Assembly: GCF_033705735.1 (NCBI RefSeq)
Contig: NZ_CP131131.1
Location: 310,001-374,000, forward strand
Reading direction: 5' to 3'
Length of the DNA stretch: 64,000 nucleotides
Source of the DNA: Shinella zoogloeoides
GTDB lineage: Bacteria > Pseudomonadota > Alphaproteobacteria > Rhizobiales > Rhizobiaceae
Numbering within the stretch: the stretch's first letter is position 1; the number at the start of each line of letters is the position of its first letter. A program made the translations under genes and the position numbers. The notes beneath the pieces were generated by a model. It saw only the letters and a list, made by a program, of their open reading frames with translations, was not told the origin of the DNA and ran no database searches. Below, piece by piece: positions 1 to 8,535 of the stretch.

Positions 1-749
1 AGCGGCACCTTTTCTATTCGATCCTGCGCTGGAAGCTGCCGCATCCGACCCGCGAGGAGGACCCCGCCGGCGGACTCGTCTTCGATTTCCTTGCCGACGA
101 GCTGGATGCGAACGGCAATGTCGTCGCGGCCGCCATGACCGGCCACGAGGATGGTTTGATCAGCCTGCGCGCCGCCGAGGCGGACGATGTGGTGCGCGAG
201 AGCGTGCGCGTTGCCATGGGCGAGCCCTATCGCTCGCTGCTCGGCCATTTCCGCCATGAGGTCGGGCATTTCTACTGGACGCAGCTCGTCTGCGACGAGG
301 CGATGCTGGAAGAGGCGCGCAATCTCTTCGGCGACGAGCGCGAAGATTACGCCGCCGCCCTCCAGCGCAACTACGACGAGGGGCCGCCTGCGGACTGGCA
401 GGAGCGGTTCATCAGCACCTATGCAAGCTGCCACCCGGCCGAGGATTTCGCCGAATGCTGGGCGCATTTCTTCCATATCGTCGATACGCTGGAAACCGCC
501 CGCGCCTTCGGCCTCAACACCGATCCGAAGGGGCATGAGGAGCTGGAAGCGGAAGTCACCTTCGATCCCTATCGGGCGCCGAATGCCGGCCGGCTCGTCG
601 AATCCTGGGTTCCGCTCAGCGTCGCGATGAACGCCATCCAGCGCTCCATGGGCCAGCCCGACAGCTACCCCTTCGTGCTCTCGCCGCCGGTGGTGGAGAA
701 GCTGGATTTCATCAATCGGCTGGTCAGGGCAGTAGGCAATAGCCAATAG
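1..749 (+). CDS. Zinc-binding metallopeptidase (Peptidase_Mx-like), 5' truncated by window edge
   Basis: The reading frame is open from base 3 and the gene enters from the left, so the N-terminus (where this family usually has a zinc-ribbon segment) is missing. The visible part contains GHFRHEVGHFYW, an HExxH zinc-metalloprotease motif, followed by a glutamate-rich stretch and AECWAHFFHIVDTLETA, the conserved C-terminal part of the putative zinc-binding metallopeptidase family. An ATG at 135 is internal: the upstream residues (FYSILRWKLPHPTREED) continue the family pattern. The substrate is unknown. The stop codon lies inside a 29-bp inverted repeat that also serves the convergent gene. Family assignment is from motif recognition. 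Confidence 0.8.
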   Translation, partial: RHLFYSILRWKLPHPTREEDPAGGLVFDFLADELDANGNVVAAAMTGHEDGLISLRAAEADDVVRESVRVAMGEPYRSLLGHFRHEVGHFYWTQLVCDEAMLEEARNLFGDEREDYAAALQRNYDEGPPADWQERFISTYASCHPAEDFAECWAHFFHIVDTLETARAFGLNTDPKGHEELEAEVTFDPYRAPNAGRLVESWVPLSVAMNAIQRSMGQPDSYPFVLSPPVVEKLDFINRLVRAVGNSQ

Positions 750-792
750 GCAGTAGGGAGTTTCTACTGCCTATTGGCTATTGCCTACTGCC
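728..792. repeat. Perfect 29-bp inverted repeat with 7-nt loop between convergent genes
   Basis: Bases 728-756 are an exact reverse complement of 764-792, with a 7-base loop (GGAGTTT). The left arm overlaps the stop codon of the metallopeptidase gene and the right arm ends 2 bases before the stop of the convergent GGDEF/EAL gene. Within each arm the words GGCAGTAG and GGCAATAG recur. The structure would form a very stable hairpin in either transcript and is positioned as a bidirectional terminator, although there is no clear T-run. Confidence 0.85.
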
Positions 793-794
793 TC

Positions 795-3707
795 TTACGC
801 CCGCTTCATCAACGGAAAGCGTTCCTTCAGGAGGCGCAGCACCGAATCGTAGCCGATCGGCGGGCCGAAGATGTAGCTCTGGCCGAACTCGCAGCCCATG
901 TTGCCGAGCTCGATGGCGTCCTCCTCCGACTCGATTCCTTCCGCGACAACCTGCATTTCCAGTTCCCGCGCCATCGAGATGACGGAGCGCAGCAGCACGG
1001 TGCGCTTGTCGGAACCGTCGCGCACCAGCGCCTTGTCGATCTTGATCGTGTCGAAGGGGAAGCGGGTGAGATAGGAGAGCGAGGAATGGCCCGTGCCGAA
1101 ATCGTCGAGCGCAAGGCCGAGGCCGACATCGCGCAGCTTGTTGAGGATCAGGCGGGCCTGTTCCGGATTCTCCATCACGACGGATTCGGTAAGCTCCAGC
1201 TTGATCTTCTGCGGTTCGCAGCGGGTGCGGGCGAGCGCCGCGCGCACGTCGTTGTAAAGCTCGTTGTTGAGAAGCTGCGCGCTCGACAGGTTGACCGAGA
1301 CGAAGACCGGAAGCTCGCCGGTCTGGAGCTGCCAGTCCATCAGGTCGCTCGCCGCCTTGTCGAAGGCGAAGAGGCCGAGCTGGTTGATGAGGTCGGACGC
1401 CTCCGCGATGGGGATGAACTCGGCCGGCGAGATATTGCCGCGCTTGGGATGGTCCCAGCGCATCAGCGCCTCGAAGCCGGCGATCTCCGCATCCTTGAGC
1501 CGGACGATCGGCTGGTAGACGAGGGAAAGCTCCTTGCGCTCGATGGCGCGGCGCAGGTCCGTCTCGATCTGAAGGCGGTCGGCGCCGAAGGTGCGGAAGG
1601 CGGGGCGGAAGGGCTCGACGCGGTTGCCGCCGGCCTTCTTGGCCCGGTACATGGCAAGCTCGGCATCGTTGAGCAGGCCGGCCGCATCCTCCTGCTGGTC
1701 GACCCAGGAGACGAGGCCGATGGAGGCCGTCAGGATGATCTCGCGGCCGCCGAAATTGATCGGCACCATGATCGCCTTGCTGACCGCATCGGCGAAATCC
1801 GCCACCTTGGTGGGATCCCGCTCCGACATGAGGATCAGGCCGAACTGGTCGCCGGCAAGCCGGGCCAGCGTATCCTGCGGCTTGAGGAGCCGGCGCAGGC
1901 GCCGGGTTAGCGCGATGAGGATATTGTCGCCGGCGGCGATGCCGAGCGCGTCGTTGACCTGCTTGTAGCGGTCGATGTCGATGGTCAGCACCGTCGGGCG
2001 CACGGTCTCGGAGCTGGCGGTCAGCGACAGGATCGATTGCAGGCGGTCGAGGAAGACCTGACGGTTCGGCAGGCCCGTCAGGTTGTCGTGCAGGGCGTCC
2101 TGCAAGAGGCGGTCGATCGAGTTGCGCTGTTCGGTGATGTCGATGATCGTGCCGACGCAGCGGATGATCTCGCCATTGGCGCCGAGCACGGGGCGGGCGC
2201 GGATCGAGAGCCAGTGATAGTGGCCATCCTCGGCGCGCACGCGGAACTGGTGGTTGAGCCGGCCCTTGCGGTGCTCCAGCAGCACGTCGAGCGTGGCGCG
2301 GAAGCGGTCGCGGTCATCGGGGTGGAGGCGCGGCAGCCAGTTGCGCGCCGGGCCGTGCATGACGCCCGGCGCAAGGCCGAGCTGGATGGAGATGTCGGGA
2401 ATGGTGACGACGCGGTCACGCGCCACGTCCCAGTCCCAGACGGTGTCGCCCGAGCCCGTCAGCGCCAGCGACTGGCGTTCGAGATCGGAGAACAGGCCCT
2501 GGCTGTAGGCGCCGCCGGCAAAGGCGTGCTGCATCACCGTGAAGCCGATGAGGAGCACGATGAGGACGAGGCCGCCGCCGAGCGCTGGCTGGATGATGTC
2601 GTTGTTGAGCTGGCCCGTCACCGTCAGCCAGGCGCCGAACAGCCAGACGAGGATCAGCGCCCAGGCGGGCACGAGCAGGATCGCCCGATCATAGCGGTTG
2701 AAGCCGAGATAAGCGATGAGCACGATGCCGACCGTCGCTGTCAGCGCGAAGGAGAGGCGGGCGATGCCCGAGGCGATCGGCGGATCGTAGATCGCGACGC
2801 CGAAGAGGAGGCCGAGGCCGAGGATCCAGGCGAGCGTCGCATAGGCGAGATGCGCATGCCATCGGTTGAGGTTGAGATAGGTGAAGAGGAAGACGACAAG
2901 GCCCGCCGCGAGGAACACCTCCGTTCCCGCGCGCCATATCCGCTCGTCGCCCGCCGTGATCGAAATGAGCTTGGAGAGGAAGCCGAAGTCGACGCAGATA
3001 TAGCCGAGCACCGCCCAGGCGAGCGCCGCTGTCGCCGGCAGCATGGAGGTGCCCTTCACCACGAAGAGGATGGTGAGGAACACGGCGAGCAGGCCCGCGA
3101 TGCCGAGCACGATGCCGCGATAGAGCGTGAAGGCGTTGACCGTGTCCTTGTAGGCGTCCGGCTCCCAGAGATAGATCTGCGGCAGGTCGGGTGTCGCGAG
3201 CTCCGCGACGAAGGTGACGACCGTGCCGGGGTTGAGCGTGATGGAGAAGACGTCCGCCTCTTCGCTCGGCTCGCGGTCGAGCGCGAAGCCTTCGCTCGGC
3301 GTGATCGAGATGATGCGCTTGGAGCCGAGGTCCGGCCAGAACAGCTTGGACTGCACGAGGCGGAAATGCGGGGCGACGATCACGCGGTCGATCTGCTCGT
3401 CGGAAACGTTGGCGAGCGCGAAGACCGCCCAGTCGCCCTGGTGCTCGTCGGAGGTGGCCCGCACCTCGATGCGCCGCACGATGCCATCGGTGCCGGGCGC
3501 TGTGGAAACCTGGAAAGCCTCGCCCCGGCCGGTATAGATCTCGGTGGTGGCGGTGAGGTCGAGCGCGGTGTCGTCACGGGAGATCTTCACCGGCTCGACG
3601 GCATAGGCGCGCGCCGGCAGCATCCCCGCAAGGAGGATCGGCACCAGAAGGATGAAAGCGAGCAACCGGCTGGCACGCAGCGCTTGCGGCACGAAGGAAG
3701 ACGTCAT
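795..3707 (-). CDS. Membrane GGDEF/EAL signalling protein with PAS domain; GGDEF degenerate
   Basis: 970 residues. It has an N-terminal signal/TM segment (about 15-37), a periplasmic sensor region to about 190, a run of seven or so hydrophobic helices (about 195-400, resembling the 7TMR-DISM arrangement), a PAS/PAC domain (about 415-540, ending GTIIDITEQRN), a GGDEF domain (about 545-705) and an EAL domain (about 715-960). The GGDEF active-site motif reads AGDQF instead of (G/A)GDEF, so cyclase activity is doubtful. The EAL domain keeps EALMRW, NLSSAQL, ELTES, DDFGTGHSS, KIDKALV and VVAEGIES, consistent with an active c-di-GMP phosphodiesterase. The degenerate cyclase may be regulatory. Sensor ligand unknown. 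Confidence 0.88.
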   Translation of the reverse strand: MTSSFVPQALRASRLLAFILLVPILLAGMLPARAYAVEPVKISRDDTALDLTATTEIYTGRGEAFQVSTAPGTDGIVRRIEVRATSDEHQGDWAVFALANVSDEQIDRVIVAPHFRLVQSKLFWPDLGSKRIISITPSEGFALDREPSEEADVFSITLNPGTVVTFVAELATPDLPQIYLWEPDAYKDTVNAFTLYRGIVLGIAGLLAVFLTILFVVKGTSMLPATAALAWAVLGYICVDFGFLSKLISITAGDERIWRAGTEVFLAAGLVVFLFTYLNLNRWHAHLAYATLAWILGLGLLFGVAIYDPPIASGIARLSFALTATVGIVLIAYLGFNRYDRAILLVPAWALILVWLFGAWLTVTGQLNNDIIQPALGGGLVLIVLLIGFTVMQHAFAGGAYSQGLFSDLERQSLALTGSGDTVWDWDVARDRVVTIPDISIQLGLAPGVMHGPARNWLPRLHPDDRDRFRATLDVLLEHRKGRLNHQFRVRAEDGHYHWLSIRARPVLGANGEIIRCVGTIIDITEQRNSIDRLLQDALHDNLTGLPNRQVFLDRLQSILSLTASSETVRPTVLTIDIDRYKQVNDALGIAAGDNILIALTRRLRRLLKPQDTLARLAGDQFGLILMSERDPTKVADFADAVSKAIMVPINFGGREIILTASIGLVSWVDQQEDAAGLLNDAELAMYRAKKAGGNRVEPFRPAFRTFGADRLQIETDLRRAIERKELSLVYQPIVRLKDAEIAGFEALMRWDHPKRGNISPAEFIPIAEASDLINQLGLFAFDKAASDLMDWQLQTGELPVFVSVNLSSAQLLNNELYNDVRAALARTRCEPQKIKLELTESVVMENPEQARLILNKLRDVGLGLALDDFGTGHSSLSYLTRFPFDTIKIDKALVRDGSDKRTVLLRSVISMARELEMQVVAEGIESEEDAIELGNMGCEFGQSYIFGPPIGYDSVLRLLKERFPLMKRA

Positions 3708-3723
3708 TGAAAGTGCATTGTCC

Positions 3724-4353
3724 TTAGGTACTGCCCAGTCCTGCCGCGCCCGGTGCCGCCTGGGGCCGCCTGTCGGCGGCCAGAAGCGAGAACATCACGT
3801 GGTCGCGCCACTCCCCGTTTATCTTCAGATACTCCCGAAGGTAGCCTTCCCGCTGAAAGCCGGCCTTTTCAAGGAGACGTATGCTTCTTGTATTGTCTGG
3901 AATACAGGCTGCCTCGATACGGTGCAACTGAAGGCTCGAAAAGATATAGGGTATGGCGAGGTTGAGTGCACCGAACATGTGGCCTTGGCCGGCATGGCGC
4001 TCACCCATCCAGTAGCCGATCATGCAGCATTGCGCCGCCCCGCGCCGGATATAGCCGACGGTGAGGCCGCCGAGCAGCGTCTTCTCCTCGCGCGTGAAGA
4101 CGAAGAGGGGGACGGCCTGCCCCGACGAAAATTCCTGTTCATTACGAAGGACGCGGGCGCGGAAGGCGCCTTCCGTCAGATCGTCGCTCCGCCATGTCGG
4201 CTCCCATGGTTCGAGGAAGCGCCGGCTCTGGGAGCGCAACGCATACCATTGCCTGTAATCCTGGAAGCGGGGGAGGCGCAGCAGGTGCCGTTCGCCGGCT
4301 AGTTCCACGGTGTCGGGCTGGCGCGACAGAAACCGAAAAACCGACCGTGCCAT
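3724..4353 (-). CDS. GNAT acetyltransferase, RimJ/RimL type
   Basis: 209 residues with the GNAT fold. The N-terminal half has PFEPWEPTW-like family sequence (FLEPWEPTW), and the acetyl-CoA binding region is represented by GYWMGERHAGQGHMFGAL. The C-terminal RIEAACIPDNTRSIRLLEKAGFQREGYL is the classic RimJ/RimL signature (N-x-x-S-x-x-(V/L)-LEK-x-GF). It probably acetylates the alpha-amino group of ribosomal protein S5 or another N-terminus, but the substrate is inferred only. It ends 17 bases upstream of the GGDEF/EAL start codon on the same strand, so the two may be cotranscribed. Confidence 0.88.
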   Translation of the reverse strand: MARSVFRFLSRQPDTVELAGERHLLRLPRFQDYRQWYALRSQSRRFLEPWEPTWRSDDLTEGAFRARVLRNEQEFSSGQAVPLFVFTREEKTLLGGLTVGYIRRGAAQCCMIGYWMGERHAGQGHMFGALNLAIPYIFSSLQLHRIEAACIPDNTRSIRLLEKAGFQREGYLREYLKINGEWRDHVMFSLLAADRRPQAAPGAAGLGST

Positions 4354-4611
4354 TCAGTCCTCCGCGCGCCGTCCTCGTGGCGGCCCCTTTCTCACAAAGA
4401 CTATGCCGAGAGCCTCGCCGGCGTCAAATGAAACGGGGCAGTCCTATGGAGCCGGCGACACCCCTTTTTCGTTCGCGTCGCCGGGCCGATTCGGGCCTGC
4501 CTCGGTGCTATGCAAAAGCCGCATGTCAGCGGTGTGAGCATATGCATTTTCTTTAGGCAGGAGGTCGCTTATCTATTGATCAACGCAAGGGAAACACAAA
4601 GGAATTGAACG

Positions 4612-4761
4612 ATGAACATCTTCGCAAAGCTCAAGAAGAATGCCGCTGACCGCCGCGCCGTCCGTGAACTCGGCGCCCTCGACGACCGCGCCCTGCAGGA
4701 CCTCGGCATCTCCCGCTCGAACATCCAGGCTGCCGTCAAGGGCATGGTCGTTTTCGGCTGA
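4612..4761 (+). CDS. DUF1127 micro-protein (49 aa)
   Basis: A 49-residue ORF, MNIFAKLKKNAADRRAVREL and so on, with the DUF1127 core (REL..L.DR.LQDLGI.R..I). It follows an AAGGA ribosome-binding site 8 bases upstream and is followed by a strong rho-independent terminator. DUF1127 proteins are short, arginine-rich and abundant in Rhizobiales. Known members have been linked to RNA turnover and phosphate or carbon metabolism, but the role of this copy cannot be told. The 258 bases between it and the divergent GNAT gene hold the promoters of both. Confidence 0.85.
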   Translation: MNIFAKLKKNAADRRAVRELGALDDRALQDLGISRSNIQAAVKGMVVFG

Positions 4762-4885
4762 TACGGCTTGGGGCCAACGCCCCGCGCCATGAGGGATGAC
4801 ATCGGCGCGCCATATCCGGCAGCGCCAGTCCGGTCATCCCGTCCCATTCATCGGGACCTCTCTCCTCCCAGGGTCCCGATCAGGC

Positions 4886-4912
4886 AACCCGCCGCAAGGC
4901 GGGTTTTATTTT
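4886..4912 (+). terminator. Rho-independent terminator after the DUF1127 gene
   Basis: AACCCGCC-gcaa-GGCGGGTT followed by TTATTTT: an 8-bp stem with a tetraloop and a T-tract on the plus strand only. It lies 125 bases past the DUF1127 stop. The minus-strand M16 peptidase gene ends 42 bases to the right, but no T-run exists in that direction. Confidence 0.85.
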
Positions 4913-4953
4913 GCCCGCTTGCGGGTCCCCAGGATATCGGAAAAGGCGCGGCT

Positions 4954-6249
4954 TCAGCTCGCCGCGCGGTCGATGGTCCCGCGCGAGAGCGAGCGCGTGA
5001 TGTCGCCGGCCGGGACGAGGTGTTCCAGTGGGCCGATGGCCGAGATGGTCGGCACCGTGTCGAAGAACAGGCGTCCGGCAAGGTCCGTCAGGCGCTCGAT
5101 GGTGATGCCGGCGAGGCGCTCCATCAGCTCCTCGTTCGGGATCGGGCGACCGTAGAGCATCATCTGGCGGGCGATCTGGCCGGCGCGGGCGGCCGGGCTT
5201 TCCTGGCCCATCAGAAGCTGGGCGCGGATCTGCGCGCGGGCGCGCTCGATTTCCTGCTGGTCGATCGTCTCGGACGACTTCTTCAGCTCGTCGAAGATGA
5301 CGGGCATCAGCTCGGGCAGGTTCTCGCCGCCGGTCGCGGCATGGATGCCGAAGATGCCGGTATCGGAAAAGCCCCAGTGGAAGGCGTAGATCGAGTAGCA
5401 GAGGCCGCGATGCTCGCGCACTTCCTGGAAGAGGCGGGAGGACATGCCGCCGCCGAGGATGTTGGCGAGGATCTGCGAACAGTAGAAGTCGCGGGCGTGG
5501 TAGGCCTTGCCCTCGAAGCCCAGCAGCACCTGCGCGTCCATCAGGTCGCGCGTCTCGCGGATATCGCCACCGGTATAGCGGGCCGGCTCGAAGACCGGGG
5601 AGATTTTTGGCGCGGTCGGCAGCGAGGAGAAGCGGTCCTCGACTTGGCGCACGAATTCGTCATGGTTCACCGCACCGGCCGCCACCACGAACATGCGGTC
5701 CGTCGTGTAGTTGCGGTCGAGATAGGAGCGAATCTCGCCGGGCGAGAAGGACAGCACCGTGTCCGGCGTGCCGAGGATGGCGCGGCCGATGATCTGGTCG
5801 CGATAGGCGACCTCGGAAAACTTGTCGAAGACCACGTCGTCCGGCGTGTCGTTCGCCGCGCCGATTTCCTGGAGGATGACGTGCTTCTCGCGGCGCAGCT
5901 CTTCCTCGTCGAAGACGGATTCCGTCAGGATGTCGGCAAGGATATCGACCGCGAGCGGGACATGGTCCTTGAGCACGCGGGCATAGTAGGAGGTGGTTTC
6001 CGTCGAGGTGGCGGCGTTGACCTCGCCGCCGACATTCTCGATTTCCTCGGCGATCTGGCGGGCGGAGCGGCGCTCCGTGCCCTTGAAGGCCATGTGTTCC
6101 AGAAGGTGGGCGATGCCGTGCTCGTCCGTGGTTTCGTTGCGTGACCCCGACTTGATCCACACGCCGAGAGCGACGCTCTCCAGATGCGGCATGTTTTCGG
6201 TCACCACGGTCAACCCGGACGCAAGCCGGGTGCACTCAACTTTCATCAT
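4954..6249 (-). CDS. M16 family zinc metallopeptidase (mitochondrial-processing-peptidase-like)
   Basis: 431 residues from the ATG at 6249; a GTG two codons upstream is also possible, but the AGAAAG Shine-Dalgarno spacing suits the ATG better. The inverted zinc motif HLLEH is at residues 48-52 with the downstream glutamate in RREKHVILQEIG, as in pitrilysin/MPP-beta subunits; GGGMSSRLFQEVREHRGLCYSI is the conserved C-terminal M16 segment. There is no signal peptide. It probably degrades peptides in the cytoplasm. It starts 18 bases after the thrC stop codon; this thrC-M16-RimJ order is common in rhizobia, suggesting an operon with thrC first. Confidence 0.9.
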   Translation of the reverse strand: MMKVECTRLASGLTVVTENMPHLESVALGVWIKSGSRNETTDEHGIAHLLEHMAFKGTERRSARQIAEEIENVGGEVNAATSTETTSYYARVLKDHVPLAVDILADILTESVFDEEELRREKHVILQEIGAANDTPDDVVFDKFSEVAYRDQIIGRAILGTPDTVLSFSPGEIRSYLDRNYTTDRMFVVAAGAVNHDEFVRQVEDRFSSLPTAPKISPVFEPARYTGGDIRETRDLMDAQVLLGFEGKAYHARDFYCSQILANILGGGMSSRLFQEVREHRGLCYSIYAFHWGFSDTGIFGIHAATGGENLPELMPVIFDELKKSSETIDQQEIERARAQIRAQLLMGQESPAARAGQIARQMMLYGRPIPNEELMERLAGITIERLTDLAGRLFFDTVPTISAIGPLEHLVPAGDITRSLSRGTIDRAAS

Positions 6250-6266
6250 ACGCACTTTCTGCGATT

Positions 6267-7664
6267 CTATCCCCGAACCCGCGTATGCTTCCCGATGAAG
6301 GCTTCCACCGCATCGAGTTCCGCTTCGAGGACGTCGAACCGCTCCTCCCTTTGCATGAGGTCAGCAAGCCACGTCGGAAGCGCCGGGTCAATACCGCATG
6401 CCGATTTTACTGCGGCGGGGAATTTCGCCGGGTGGGCGGTGGCGAGCGTCACCATCGGCGCGTTCGGCTTCTCGTGCTTGGCGGCGACGAAGACGCCGAT
6501 GGCCGAATGCGGGTCGAGCAGGTATCCGGTCGCGGCCAGCGTGTCCTTGATCGTCTGCGCCACCTGCTTTTCCGAGGCGCGGCCGGCGCGGAACTTCTTG
6601 CGGATCGTCTTCAGCGCGTGATCGCCGATCTCGAAGGCGCCGGACTGCTTGAGGCTCGCCATGGCGCGGCGCACGGCGCCGGCGTCACGGTAGTGGGCTT
6701 CGAACAGCAGCCGCTCGAAATTGGACGAGATCTGGATGTCCATGGAGGGCGAGGTGGTCGCCTTGACGTCCTTCATTTCGTAGCGGCCGGTTTTCAGCGT
6801 GCGGGCGAGAATGTCGTTCTCGTTCGTCGCGATCACCAGCTTGTCGATGGGAAGGCCCATGCGCTTGGCGGCGTAACCGGCGAAGATGTCGCCGAAATTG
6901 CCGGTCGGCACGGTGAAGGAGATCTTCCGGTCCGGCCCGCCGAGCGCGACGGCCGTCGTGAAGTAATAGACGATCTGGGCCATGATGCGCGCCCAGTTGA
7001 TCGAGTTGACGCCCGAGAGCTTTACGCCATCGCGGAACTTCGTGTCGTTGAACATCGCCTTGACGAGGTTCTGGCAGTCGTCGAAATTGCCCTTGATGGC
7101 GAGTGCGTGGACGTTCTTGTCCTTCGAGGTGGTCATCTGGCGCTGCTGCACCGGCGAGACCTTGCCTTCGGGGAAGAGGATGAAGATATCGGTGCGCTCG
7201 CGACCGGCAAAGGCGTCGATGGCCGCGCCGCCGGTATCGCCCGAGGTGGCGCCGACGATGGTGGCGCGCTCGCCGCGCACGGCCAGCGCATGGTCCATCA
7301 GGCGGGCGAGAAGCTGCATCGCCACGTCCTTGAAGGCGAGCGTCGTGCCGTGGAAGAGTTCCATGACGAAGGAATTCGGGCCCGTCTGGACGAGTGGGGC
7401 GACCGCCGGATGGCGGAAGGTGGCATAGGCCTCGTCGATCATCGCCTGGAACTTGTCGGCCGGAATGTCGTCCTCGACGAAGGGAAGAAGCACCGTGAAG
7501 GCGATTTCCTGATAGGACTTGCCGCGGAGTGCCCGAATATCCTTCTTCGAGAAGGACGGCCATTCGCGGGGCACGTAGAGGCCGCCGTCACGGGCAAGGC
7601 CCGCCAGAAGCGCATCGGAGAAACCGAGGGAAGGGGCCTCGCCCCGGGTCGAAACATAATCCAC
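6267..7664 (-). CDS. thrC: Threonine synthase
   Basis: Converts O-phosphohomoserine to threonine (PLP-dependent, last step of threonine synthesis). The start is the GTG at 7664 (VDYVSTRGEAPSLGF), preceded by AAGGAC at an 8-base spacing. It gives 465 residues, the usual length for rhizobial ThrC; the frame is open 44 codons further upstream but that part has no family similarity. The PLP lysine is K112 in HGTTLAFKDVAMQ, and GATSGDTGGAA is the phosphate-binding loop. The long form with the N-terminal domain is the fungal/proteobacterial type. First gene of the thrC-M16 unit. Confidence 0.95.
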   Translation of the reverse strand: MDYVSTRGEAPSLGFSDALLAGLARDGGLYVPREWPSFSKKDIRALRGKSYQEIAFTVLLPFVEDDIPADKFQAMIDEAYATFRHPAVAPLVQTGPNSFVMELFHGTTLAFKDVAMQLLARLMDHALAVRGERATIVGATSGDTGGAAIDAFAGRERTDIFILFPEGKVSPVQQRQMTTSKDKNVHALAIKGNFDDCQNLVKAMFNDTKFRDGVKLSGVNSINWARIMAQIVYYFTTAVALGGPDRKISFTVPTGNFGDIFAGYAAKRMGLPIDKLVIATNENDILARTLKTGRYEMKDVKATTSPSMDIQISSNFERLLFEAHYRDAGAVRRAMASLKQSGAFEIGDHALKTIRKKFRAGRASEKQVAQTIKDTLAATGYLLDPHSAIGVFVAAKHEKPNAPMVTLATAHPAKFPAAVKSACGIDPALPTWLADLMQREERFDVLEAELDAVEAFIGKHTRVRG

Positions 7665-7884
7665 GTCGCACGTCCTTGGATTTGCAAATGCCGTTGCGTC
7701 CGGCCCGTCCCGATGAAGCGAGGCGGGCCTCTCCGAATTTCTGAGGGCGGTTTCATTCGACAATCGATTTTTCGCCGCGTCGCTGCTATAGACCATCGCC
7801 TAGGGTCGTGAAAAGGCCCGTAAAACGAGTTCCGAAAGGCTTGGACGCCGGGGGCGGGGCCTGATCGCAGGGGTAGAACGTATC

Positions 7885-8460
7885 GTGTTTGGAATGACCA
7901 TCCGCCGTTTTCTCGGCATCTCCCTTCTCGCCGTCGTCGCCGGCTGCAACCAGACCGACAAGCCAGCAGATCTCGGCGTGACGAGCGATCCGTCGGGCGT
8001 CCAGGCCGCCGCGCAGCAGCAGACGCAGGTCGCGGTGATCCAGGGCTCGTGCCCGCAAGTCTTCCTGCGCGACGGCACCGCCGTCCTGCAGCGCTACGGC
8101 AAGGGCGCCAAGGACGATCCGCAGAACCTTGCCTATCAGGTGACGCTCGGCGACACGACGCGCCAGTGCGTGCTGAACGAGAACCAGCTCGTCATGACGA
8201 TCATGGTGCAAGGCCGCATCGTCGTCGGCCCGGCCGGTGCCGGCGGTACGGTAACGCTGCCGATCCGCGTCGCGGTCATGGACGGCGAGACCTCGCATTA
8301 TTCCCAGCTCGTGCAGTTCCCGGTCACGATTCCGGCCGATGGCAGCGCGGCCCAGTTCATCTTCACCCAGAGCAATGTCGCGATCCCCGGCGGCTCCGGC
8401 AGCTTCACCAAGGCCTATGTCGGCTTTGAAGAGGGGTCGGCGAAGAAGCGGAAGAAGTAA
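7885..8460 (+). CDS. Predicted outer-membrane lipoprotein
   Basis: 191 residues from the GTG at 7885 (MFGMTIRRF); an ATG at 7894 is an equally reasonable start. A short basic N-terminus is followed by a hydrophobic segment and the lipobox VVAGC, so cysteine acylation is expected. The rest is a globular, mostly beta-type domain with no recognised motif apart from two further cysteines (GSCPQVF and RQCVLNE) that could form a disulfide. The C-terminus is lysine-rich (KKRKK). It is divergent from thrC and followed by a strong terminator, so it is monocistronic. Homologues are widespread as hypothetical proteins in Rhizobiales. Confidence 0.75.
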   Translation: MFGMTIRRFLGISLLAVVAGCNQTDKPADLGVTSDPSGVQAAAQQQTQVAVIQGSCPQVFLRDGTAVLQRYGKGAKDDPQNLAYQVTLGDTTRQCVLNENQLVMTIMVQGRIVVGPAGAGGTVTLPIRVAVMDGETSHYSQLVQFPVTIPADGSAAQFIFTQSNVAIPGGSGSFTKAYVGFEEGSAKKRKK

Positions 8461-8482
8461 CCGCTTCTGCACATCTCAAAAG

Positions 8483-8515
8483 AAAAGGCCGCGGAACATC
8501 GTTCCGCGGCCTTTT
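8483..8515. terminator. Bidirectional rho-independent terminator
   Basis: A perfect 15-bp stem (AAAAGGCCGCGGAAC / GTTCCGCGGCCTTTT) with a 3-base loop, A-tract on one side and T-tract on the other. It sits between the lipoprotein gene and the convergent HAD phosphatase gene, and serves both strands. Confidence 0.9.
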
Positions 8516-8535
8516 CGTTGGGATGATTGGAAGGC

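Noticed and set aside
774-3710. Long open frames on the plus strand (774-1910 and 2037-3710)
   Set aside because: They are antisense to the GGDEF/EAL gene, whose domains are unmistakable. The forward products are low-complexity Arg/Glu/Asp-rich translations typical of GC-rich shadows.
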